From: a virus | IMG/VR virus record: IMGVR_UViG_3300033145_000804 | Span: 1 to 47,645 of that record | DNA length: 47,645 nucleotides | Reading direction: 5' to 3' (one strand) | In this document: piece by piece, positions 14,832-22,574 of the stretch | Position numbering within the stretch: position 1 is the stretch's first letter | Layout: every line of letters starts with the position of its first letter | Made by a program: the position numbers and the translations under genes | Notes under the pieces: generated by a model | Databases searched by the model: none | What the model saw: only the letters and a program-made list of their open reading frames with translations | Told to the model about the DNA's origin: nothing

Positions 14832-17288
14832 ATGGCTGGATTTGGTTTCCGTGGAGTTCTGGGAACTGTCAGCATAGTCATTTCTGTAGTTGATAGGGTT
14901 TCTAGGAGAGTCGAGAGAATAGGAGAGAACGTAATGGGGCTCGACTCAAAAGTCATGAAGGCAGCTAGAGGATTCAGAAATATGGGTATGATGCTTACAG
15001 CGTTTGCATCTATTGCAACAGCTGCTTTGGGTGACTTAGTTACCAAATCTACAGAATATTGGTTAGCGTTAAGAAGGACTGGTGTAGTTGCTGGTTGGTC
15101 TGCTTCTCAGACTGATGAGATGCGAGTTGCAGCTACTGCACTGTCGATGGAATTTGCTGCATTCGGTGTAACTCAGAAAGAAGTTGCAGAAGGAATGTAT
15201 CATGTTGCATCGGCAGGTATACATGAAGCAAGTCAGATTACCAGCTTAACCAAGACTGCATTGGAGTTGAAGGCAATTCATGGAGTGGAGCTACCAGAGG
15301 CAACATATACTCTTGTTACTTCTATGAAGGTCTTTGGGTATACTGCAAGTGAGGTATGGAAGGTAGCAAACAGTCTTAACTATGCTATCCGAAACTCTCT
15401 ATTGACTTTTGATGCTTTGTCAGATACCATGAAGTATGCAGCACCATTGGCTAAACTTGCAGGATGGTCTCTAGAGGAACTTATGGCTGGTATAATGGCA
15501 ATGGCAGATGCAGGTATTCAGGGAAGCAAAGCAGGAACTACTCTTAGAGCAGTAGTTACCAGGTTAGCTGCACCACCAGCAGCAGCTAGAAAAGCTCTAC
15601 GAGCACTTAACGTGGAGTTATTTGCACTTGATGATAATGCAAGAAGCATAAAGAGGAGCTTAGACAAGGCTGGAGAGGAGATGGCTAGACTTGAAGAGCA
15701 GACACAAGCTGTTGAGAGCAGAATAAAGTCTCTACAGGCCACAATGTCAAGATTTGGTATAGAAGAGAGAAAGATACGACTAAAGATTTCAGGCCTAAGA
15801 TTGAGAGCTGCTGCGGAAGATAGGGACTTGACAGCAGAAGAGGAGGAGAGAATAGAGAGATTGACCTTAGCTGCTGAGGGCTTATCTTATGAGAATGAAG
15901 TGTTGGCCATTCAAGAAGAAGAACTGCAGATACAGACAGATAAACTTAACGATAAAATGAATGAGGCTCAGGCAACAGAGGAGGCTTTGGCTAAACAATT
16001 CAATGCAGCAAAGGGAGCAATGCTACCGTTACCAGAGATATTGTCTAATGTAGGTCATGCTTTGTTAGGAATGAGCGTTCAGGAGAGATTGGCTACTATA
16101 GAAGCTATAGGTGGAAAGAGAGCATTGGCAGGATTTACTGCAATGCTGATGGCAGAGGTTCCTGCTCTGGCAAGTGCAGAGATGAAACAGGCTACTTTAG
16201 CAGCTGCAATAGAAGATGGAATAAATGTTACGGACGATGCTATGCTTGCTGTAATGGGTATAACTGGTGCTGTAACTCGACATTCCGAAGCTATGAAAGC
16301 AGAGGCTGATGGAACAAGGGAGGCAAGCTCTACTGCAGAGATGCTGAATTCTCTAATAAAAGATGAAATCTTAGTTCAGTATGGTAAGCTCCACAAGGAG
16401 GAAATGAAGAGAATTGATGATATGCTGAATAATGTAGATGCTATGCTCACTGCAATAGAGACTCAAATAGTAATGGCAAGAGTCATGACAACCTTCTATA
16501 AAGTTGTCCTTGGTGTTATAGGAGTTCTTGGAGACTTGGGTGCTGTTATTCTTATAGTGGGTGGGCCCTTCTTAATGATGGTAGGCTATATGTTTGCTGC
16601 AGGTGCAGCAATAGTTCAGTATATGGCTAAGTTGATTGCACTCATTCTTACCAAGTGGGCTGGTGTAGCAGCAAATACAGCATACGCTGCGTCTATATTC
16701 ATTGTTGGTATTGCTCTGGCAGCTACTATAATAGGGATGGTCTTGTATATCAAGAGCGTTATTGATTCAATATCAGCTACTGAGGAGGCTAGGCTGAACA
16801 ATCTGAAGTTTAGTGCAAGTCTTGAGAATCAGTCAAATAGTTTGGAGAATACATCTAGGGACCTTGATGAATACAATAAGAAGCTTGATTCTCTTAGAAG
16901 CTCACAGGAGAGTGTAAGAAAATCTATAATGTCAACAGAGGATGCTCTAACTGGGCACTCTCTGGTAGATTCTCTTAATGAGAGTAGCTCTGCGCTTAAG
17001 TTGATGGAAACCAGGGCAGCAAGACTGCGAGCAGGATATAGAATGCTGACATCCGATATAATAGGATTGGAGAATGCAATGAGTCCAGTTGTCGATACAA
17101 TGAAAGCTGGAGCACTTGGTCTGACACCACCACCAGCCGTGGCTACACGAGGTAGAGAGGGAGTAGAGAAGATTAATGTTAATATAACGGTAACGACTGG
17201 GCCTATATCTGGAGCAACTGATGCCAATGAATTAGGAAGAATTATAGGAGAGAAAGTCGTAGAGGAAATTAGGAAGGCTATACCATAA
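14832..17288 (+). CDS. Tape measure protein
   Basis: 818 residues, the longest gene of the assembly operon, directly after the chaperones. N-terminal region about 1-250 has a phage-minor-tail (TP901-like) pattern: TKSTEYWLALRRTGVVAGWS, YHVASAGIHEASQ, and AAPLAKLAGWSLEELMAGI. Residues about 275-400 form a charged coiled coil. Hydrophobic segments at about 555-600 and 615-640 (VVLGVIGVLGDLGAVILIVG; SIFIVGIALAATIIGMVLYI) may insert into the host membrane at DNA delivery. Tape measures usually span about 0.15 nm per residue, suggesting a tail of roughly 120 nm. Confidence 0.85.
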   Translation: MAGFGFRGVLGTVSIVISVVDRVSRRVERIGENVMGLDSKVMKAARGFRNMGMMLTAFASIATAALGDLVTKSTEYWLALRRTGVVAGWSASQTDEMRVAATALSMEFAAFGVTQKEVAEGMYHVASAGIHEASQITSLTKTALELKAIHGVELPEATYTLVTSMKVFGYTASEVWKVANSLNYAIRNSLLTFDALSDTMKYAAPLAKLAGWSLEELMAGIMAMADAGIQGSKAGTTLRAVVTRLAAPPAAARKALRALNVELFALDDNARSIKRSLDKAGEEMARLEEQTQAVESRIKSLQATMSRFGIEERKIRLKISGLRLRAAAEDRDLTAEEEERIERLTLAAEGLSYENEVLAIQEEELQIQTDKLNDKMNEAQATEEALAKQFNAAKGAMLPLPEILSNVGHALLGMSVQERLATIEAIGGKRALAGFTAMLMAEVPALASAEMKQATLAAAIEDGINVTDDAMLAVMGITGAVTRHSEAMKAEADGTREASSTAEMLNSLIKDEILVQYGKLHKEEMKRIDDMLNNVDAMLTAIETQIVMARVMTTFYKVVLGVIGVLGDLGAVILIVGGPFLMMVGYMFAAGAAIVQYMAKLIALILTKWAGVAANTAYAASIFIVGIALAATIIGMVLYIKSVIDSISATEEARLNNLKFSASLENQSNSLENTSRDLDEYNKKLDSLRSSQESVRKSIMSTEDALTGHSLVDSLNESSSALKLMETRAARLRAGYRMLTSDIIGLENAMSPVVDTMKAGALGLTPPPAVATRGREGVEKINVNITVTTGPISGATDANELGRIIGEKVVEEIRKAIP

Positions 17289-17307
17289 TGTATGGAGGAT
17301 ATAAAAA

Positions 17308-17964
17308 ATGAGGATTAGTGAAAAGATAACAGCAGTTCTTAGAGATAAAAACGGCAATATTAAACAGCAGAATGTGAAGGAGGACTTGATTACTACAGTT
17401 GGCTGGGATTATCTTTGTGACAAAGTGGGTAACACATCAACTACAGTTACTGGAGAGAGTGTTGGAACTGGGGATGGAAGCACTGTAACCTTCTCATTAG
17501 CTAATGAGGCAACATTTGACGTAGTTGGCAAGGTCGATGGTGTTGCAAAAGGGCTTGTATCTGTCAATAATAGAGATGGAACAATGACTTTTGAGACTGC
17601 TCCAGCGTCTGGCACATCAATAACGGCTGATTACAAATACTGGTCAGAGGGATGGAAGACAGATTACATAGCAATTGGTAGCGGAACAACGCCACCAAAC
17701 GTTTCAGATACTGCATTGGAGAGCGAGATTACTACAGGCGGTGGAGCTAGAGCGCAAGTGACATATGCTCATGTAGCAGGGACTAAAGTATGGTCTATAT
17801 CAAATGTGTTCACATTTACAGCATCCCTTAGCATCAATGAGGTTGGTGTGTTCAATGCAAGCAGTGGTGGGACTATGCTTAGTAGACAGTTGTTTCCAAC
17901 AACATTCAATGCATCTTCGGGAGACACTCTTACTGTGGAAGTTATCTATACCCTAGAAGATTAA
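17308..17964 (+). CDS. Tail-tip/fibre protein, paralogue of the 492 gene with beta-module insert
   Basis: 218 residues. Ends match the 492 product: KITAVLRDKNGNIKQQ and WDYLCDKVGN at the start, then DYIAIGSGTT, AGTKVWSISNVFTF and GTMLSRQLF. Between residues about 47 and 113 lies the recurring DGST module (GDGSTVTFSLANE ... ITADYKYWSEG), absent from the 492 paralogue. The comparison marks the module's boundaries. It sits between tape measure and tail-tip genes, where small tail-tip proteins are encoded. Confidence 0.65.
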   Translation: MRISEKITAVLRDKNGNIKQQNVKEDLITTVGWDYLCDKVGNTSTTVTGESVGTGDGSTVTFSLANEATFDVVGKVDGVAKGLVSVNNRDGTMTFETAPASGTSITADYKYWSEGWKTDYIAIGSGTTPPNVSDTALESEITTGGGARAQVTYAHVAGTKVWSISNVFTFTASLSINEVGVFNASSGGTMLSRQLFPTTFNASSGDTLTVEVIYTLED

Positions 17965-17984
17965 TATGACGGAGGATTGATACA

Positions 17985-19214
17985 ATCGCATGGCTAACTG
18001 GTTGGGGAGAGCGAAAGACTGGCATAATTAATGGAACTTCTGCTGGAGCACAGACTAATTACCAGATGAGAATTAAAGTCTACAAGGGTATAGGAACTGA
18101 TGGAACTGATGTTGTCTACTGCAACAATCAGTGCAGAGATGACTTTGGTGACATAAGATTCACTGATGATGATGGAGCAACGCTTATACCATATTTTATG
18201 AGCTGGCTGGTGTCTGGTGTAAGTGCTTATTTTGATATAAAGATACCTGATATACCAGTCGCTCCAGGAACTAAGACTATCTATATGTATTTCGACAAAT
18301 CTGATGAAACTACCACAAGTAGTATTTCTGATACATTTCCATTACTTTCTGATGACTGTGAGAGCTTAACAGGTTGGACATATTCGGAGAATGACCCAAA
18401 TGGAACTACCACTGGAGGCCAGAGCCAAGAGTGGAAGACTTCTTCAACATACAGTATAGGAGTGTGGAGAAGTGCTGAGATGACATATGCTGGAACATGG
18501 GGAAGGGAGACAAAGAGTTTTGATATGACTGGAGTAGCACTCTTGCTCATTGACGCAAAAGCTGTGCGAGAGTCATTTCATGAAGTTACTTTTTCTGTCT
18601 CAGATGTTGGAAGTTGGACACTTGATGGAGAGTATGATAGTTTTACTGTAGATGTTTCTGGTGCTACAGGAGCAAAGGATGTCTACATACAGCTAAAAGA
18701 CCTTCAGGACAACTATGGCATCTTCTCACCTAGAGCGCTCATAGATTCCATCAGAGGAAGGGAGGCTTTAGCAAGTCCTGAGCCACAGTTTCAGGTTTGG
18801 TCTTCTACATATACTGCATTCTCTGAGGGCTATGGTGTAACGGATGAAGCAATGCCATATTATCATTTTTCTCAGACTAACTATACTCCTTTGACAAATG
18901 TAAGAAAAGAAAACAAGATTGACGTTGCGACATTTACTTTTCCAAGTGGTGAGACTTCAGAAATCCAGATACTAGGCGAAAGTGCAGGAACTCTATCTCT
19001 GTCTGGCTACATATTATCCACATCGGACGACCCAACCGCAAGGGAGATGAAGAAAACAGAGTTACTGCATGCATTGAGACTTGGTATTCCTATTATTATA
19101 ACAATTCCTGGTGAGGGAACATTCAGAGTTGTATTTACGTCAATTGTCTTTGAGGATGTAGAAGGAGAGCCTGATTCATATAAATTCACAATAAACGCTG
19201 TTGAGGTAAGTTAG
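17985..19214 (+). CDS. DUF2341-like tail-tip protein, probable near-cognate start
   Basis: The domain's conserved N-terminus (WLTGWGERKTGIINGTSAGA, like GWRIRKKQTITGSTAGAQ in the 19264 protein) lies upstream of the first in-frame ATG (18066). No ATG, GTG or TTG occurs between it and the upstream in-frame stop. GGAGG at 17971-17975 is followed 9 bases later by in-frame ATC (17985), taken here as start; ATT 17976 is another option. Starting at 18066 would give 382 residues and lose about 27 conserved ones. The C-terminal 100 residues (LSLSGYILSTSDDPTARE ... FRVVFTSIVFED) resemble a distal-tail/baseplate beta domain. A sequencing frameshift near 17990 cannot be excluded. Confidence 0.6.
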   Translation: MAWLTGWGERKTGIINGTSAGAQTNYQMRIKVYKGIGTDGTDVVYCNNQCRDDFGDIRFTDDDGATLIPYFMSWLVSGVSAYFDIKIPDIPVAPGTKTIYMYFDKSDETTTSSISDTFPLLSDDCESLTGWTYSENDPNGTTTGGQSQEWKTSSTYSIGVWRSAEMTYAGTWGRETKSFDMTGVALLLIDAKAVRESFHEVTFSVSDVGSWTLDGEYDSFTVDVSGATGAKDVYIQLKDLQDNYGIFSPRALIDSIRGREALASPEPQFQVWSSTYTAFSEGYGVTDEAMPYYHFSQTNYTPLTNVRKENKIDVATFTFPSGETSEIQILGESAGTLSLSGYILSTSDDPTAREMKKTELLHALRLGIPIIITIPGEGTFRVVFTSIVFEDVEGEPDSYKFTINAVEVS

Positions 19215-19263
19215 GAAATAACAAGTATGTCTATATCTGTCGTTGAAGGGTAGTTGGTGACTA

Positions 19264-21783
19264 ATGGTAAGCCCTCTAGAAGGATGGAGAATAAGAAAGA
19301 AGCAGACTATTACTGGAAGCACTGCTGGGGCACAGACTAATTATCAGATGAAGATGACTGTTCACAAAGGTAGTGGAACAGACTCTTCAACTGATGTCTA
19401 TTGCGATGGTGCGTGTAGGGATGATTTTGGAGACATCAGGTGGACTAAATCTGATGGAACTACCCTATTGGATTACTGGATGGATGAAGCAAACTATGTG
19501 AGTGGCGATTATGCAGTGTTCTGGATAGAGATAGATTCTATTCCAGCCAGTCCCAGCACAGTTGACATCTATATGTATTATGATAACAGTTCAGCAACCT
19601 CTATTTCAAATGGGTCTAATACTTTTCTTTTCTTTGATGACTTTGAGTATACAGACAGTCCGTCTAATCATGGATGGTCTATTACAGATGGAAGTAGCTA
19701 CATTAGCACAAGCACGGACTACTCCAGAAGAGGGAGTCGAAGCTTGAAGATAGATGTGCCTGATACTAAATGGGCTAGAATGAAAAAGACATTTGCTGCT
19801 ACCAACGAGATAGCGGTTGAAGTAGACTATTACGAAACTAGTAGCTCCGAGACATCCATACATACTGGATTAGAGATAGACGAGGGTGTTGATGACTATA
19901 TAGATAGATTCCCCTGGGTCTACGATAATGCAAACTACAAGGGGTCTATTAATAATACAGATGGAGTTGTCTCTTCTGTAGCTAGGTCTAATGGGTGGCA
20001 CCACTTCAGAAATCAGAGGGATGGGTCTAATGCTAAATCACTAATAGATGGAAGTGTTGTCTCTGAATCATCCTACTCAAGCACTCAAACAGTTCAAGAG
20101 GCTGGCTTATGTAGTGGCTCCAGTGGAGGTTATTCAGGATGGGCTAGTGTTAGATATTGGGATACTTTCAGAATAATGAAATATGTCAGTCCAGAACCAG
20201 CATGGGGCTCATGGTCTGATGCGGAGACATTCGTGTTGGCAACAGAAACGCTGAATATCTCAGATACAGTGTCGTCAGTTGTTGACTTCCACAGAACGTT
20301 GGCTGAATCTGTGGCTCTAACTGATACAGGAGTCTTTGACTATAGTGTCGAGTTGAATGAGTCTCTTTCTTTGGCTGAAAAAATGGGTCTTAGTTGCGGT
20401 ATATTTCCACCAGTGTCACCAATACACACAGTAGAGCCCAAGACATCCTTTGCTTTTCCTAAGTGGGAGATAAGATGCTTTGATTCAGATGGCAATGAAA
20501 AGAAGACACTATCACCTATAAAGAACATTTTGTCATGGAGAATAGACAACTCTGTGACACCAGAGAGTGATTCATTCACAATTAATATAAACAATAAGGA
20601 TGGTAGATATACAGGCAAGTTTACTGTTGGAGACATAATATTGTTTTACATAGGCCGAACTCTGACGCCAAGACTAAGAGGTATCTTAGAAAGTGTATCA
20701 TGGAAGGTGGATAGTGGAGGAGAAATTATAACACTGAAAGGCAAGGATTACACTTCAATCTTTATAAGAAGAATCATAGATGCAAATTACACTGATGTTG
20801 ATGTCAAAAAGATTATAACAGCAACATTGGCGGTGGATGGATATTCAGGTCTTATAGAACTTGCAGGATTAAGTTCTGATATAACGACAAACAATGTAGA
20901 GGATACAGACCATAGTGTTAGTGTCAAGTTTAAGGGAAAGACTCTATTAGACTGTCTTAAAGAACTTGCCGATATGATGTTAGCTAAAGACGATGGAGAA
21001 AAATATATGTTTTACTTGGATGTTGATAAGGACCTACACTTTTTCAAGGAATCTTCTTCACAGACAAGCTCAGATAAGTTAGAAGTGGGTGTTAATATTA
21101 TATCATGTAACTTTGAGCAAGATACCTCCAGAATAGCTAATAAGGTAAAGGTAGAAGGAGCATATATAATCAATAAGAACATTGACACATTCAATGTCGG
21201 TGCAGGCGAGACACAATACACTTTTATTACAACATTTCCAAATATAGACAGGATAATTTATCTCAAAGTTGATGGAACAGAAAAAGAAGAAGGTGTAGAT
21301 TATACATCAAACTATCTTGCTGGTATCATTAGCTATTCCAATGGTGTTGCTGGAGCAGCCACCGTTGAAATATCATATTTATACAAGGCCAGAATATCTA
21401 CTACGAATGGCTGGATGGAAGATGCAGTATCTCAAAGTGTGTATGGTGTTAAAGAATATGTATTTAAGACAGATATCGACAATCAAAATACAATAGATAG
21501 TCTAACGCAGTATCTGTTGAATTACTACAAAAATGCAATATATAGAGGAACAGCAAAGACTACAGGCATTTACAAAACATATGCTGGAGATAAGATATCT
21601 GTGTATTACCCAAATGCAACGATATATAATACACTATATAAGGTCATCAAGATAACATTCGAGTATTCAAGTAGTGGTGGTTTGACAGAAACATTGACAT
21701 TTGAGGAAACTATACCAGACATAGCAGAACTACTGAAACAGCTTCTCAGAGAACACAGTGATACAGCTACCAGGATGCCCTAG
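19264..21783 (+). CDS. Tail-tip hub with DUF2341-like and ESLGLSD adhesive modules
   Basis: 839 residues. Residues about 1-320 are DUF2341-like plus a concanavalin-like domain (KQTITGSTAGAQTNYQ, DIYMYYDNSSA, SPEPAWGSWSD). Residues about 325-380 hold three repeats of the giant adhesin type (TETLNISD, AESVALTD, NESLSLAE). From about 395 the protein resembles a phage tail hub/late-control protein: DSFTININNKDGRYTGKFTV, GDIILFYIGR, RLRGILESVSWKV, LTQYLLNYYKNA and LYKVIKITFEY. One more DGST-like module lies at about 636-712 (GAGETQYTFITT). It should cap the tail and bind the cell surface. Confidence 0.7.
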   Translation: MVSPLEGWRIRKKQTITGSTAGAQTNYQMKMTVHKGSGTDSSTDVYCDGACRDDFGDIRWTKSDGTTLLDYWMDEANYVSGDYAVFWIEIDSIPASPSTVDIYMYYDNSSATSISNGSNTFLFFDDFEYTDSPSNHGWSITDGSSYISTSTDYSRRGSRSLKIDVPDTKWARMKKTFAATNEIAVEVDYYETSSSETSIHTGLEIDEGVDDYIDRFPWVYDNANYKGSINNTDGVVSSVARSNGWHHFRNQRDGSNAKSLIDGSVVSESSYSSTQTVQEAGLCSGSSGGYSGWASVRYWDTFRIMKYVSPEPAWGSWSDAETFVLATETLNISDTVSSVVDFHRTLAESVALTDTGVFDYSVELNESLSLAEKMGLSCGIFPPVSPIHTVEPKTSFAFPKWEIRCFDSDGNEKKTLSPIKNILSWRIDNSVTPESDSFTININNKDGRYTGKFTVGDIILFYIGRTLTPRLRGILESVSWKVDSGGEIITLKGKDYTSIFIRRIIDANYTDVDVKKIITATLAVDGYSGLIELAGLSSDITTNNVEDTDHSVSVKFKGKTLLDCLKELADMMLAKDDGEKYMFYLDVDKDLHFFKESSSQTSSDKLEVGVNIISCNFEQDTSRIANKVKVEGAYIINKNIDTFNVGAGETQYTFITTFPNIDRIIYLKVDGTEKEEGVDYTSNYLAGIISYSNGVAGAATVEISYLYKARISTTNGWMEDAVSQSVYGVKEYVFKTDIDNQNTIDSLTQYLLNYYKNAIYRGTAKTTGIYKTYAGDKISVYYPNATIYNTLYKVIKITFEYSSSGGLTETLTFEETIPDIAELLKQLLREHSDTATRMP

Positions 21784-21846
21784 TTCTAGATATCTACATC
21801 ATACGTATTCGCTTTTCAACGTCAACCTTTTATGGATACATGTTGA

Positions 21847-21855
21847 CTATATACT
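21847..21855 (+). promoter_or_regulatory. TATA-like promoter for the small zinc-ribbon gene
   Basis: CTATATACT lies about 28 bases before ATG 21883 in an otherwise noncoding 100-base gap after the tail operon, giving a very short or leaderless mRNA. A palindrome TAGATATCTA (21787-21796) lies just after the hub gene stop. Confidence 0.4.
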
Positions 21856-21882
21856 AGGTGTATCTGTTATGACAGATAATTG

Positions 21883-22080
21883 ATGTCTGTCAGAGAAAGA
21901 AGAAGATTTGCTATCCACTATACAGAGCGTGGAAGGAAAAGGTATACTAAGAAGGGTGGTCTTGTTAGTGCAACATGTAGAAAATGTGGTCTGAAGATAA
22001 GGGTGAAACCAACATCTTCAAGGCTTTGCACTAACTGCAGCTATGTCTGTAAGAAGCTACCGAGATACTATTTCGTGTAG
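21883..22080 (+). CDS. Small basic zinc-ribbon protein
   Basis: 65 residues from ATG 21883 (TTG 21880 also in frame). Arginine-rich N-terminus (RERRRFAIHYTERGRKRY), then CRKCGLKIRVKPTSS and LCTNCSY: two CxxC knuckles about 20 residues apart. Likely nucleic-acid binding; no family recognised. Convergent with the minus-strand operon, overlapping its last gene by 13 bases. Confidence 0.6.
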   Translation: MSVRERRRFAIHYTERGRKRYTKKGGLVSATCRKCGLKIRVKPTSSRLCTNCSYVCKKLPRYYFV

Positions 22081-22574
22081 CCGTTCTTACCTATTTTCTT
22101 AGCCCACTCTCTAGCGAAAGCTCGTAATATTTCTTGAGGGCCAATGTCTGCTTTGTGTCCATGCTTATGGCTCCAGTCATCTATGACTCTAGCTTCTTTT
22201 GGAGTAAGCCTAACAATGAACCTTACGTCTTTGGAATAGTATCTGTCTAGTTTCTTATCCCAAACATCTTTGTCTATATACTTTGGTGCCTCAAGCATAG
22301 CTCTTGTCTTCTCTGTCTTTGACATAGAGTCATATCCCCGTATATGCCTAAGGCCTTTATGAGTCAGAGGACCAGCTACTGCATTGAACAACTCTTCCAT
22401 GTCTTCACCGTCATATGCATCGCTGTTGTCTACCTCTTCCTGAATTGTGGGCTCTTCAGATTCTGTATCCAATAAGCAATCAAACATTTCTTTTGCATCC
22501 TCGACAATTGATATCTGTGATACATGTTCTGAATGTTCAGATTCTTTGGTCACACCAGTTTGCTTATCTGTCAT
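22068..22574 (-). CDS. Hypothetical acidic protein, last gene of the replication operon
   Basis: About 168 residues. ATG at 22574 overlaps the polymerase stop as TAATG, with GGAGG about 10 bases before; an in-frame GTG at 22583 lies too close to that site. N-terminal half is acidic (TESEEPTIQEEVDNSDAYDG). The C-terminal half is basic with a FIVRLTPKEARVIDDW helix and ILRAFAREWAKKIGKN, which looks like a small DNA-binding or ribbon-helix-like region. Translational coupling to PolB suggests a replication accessory role. Family not recognised. Confidence 0.6.
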   Translation of the reverse strand: MTDKQTGVTKESEHSEHVSQISIVEDAKEMFDCLLDTESEEPTIQEEVDNSDAYDGEDMEELFNAVAGPLTHKGLRHIRGYDSMSKTEKTRAMLEAPKYIDKDVWDKKLDRYYSKDVRFIVRLTPKEARVIDDWSHKHGHKADIGPQEILRAFAREWAKKIGKNGYTK

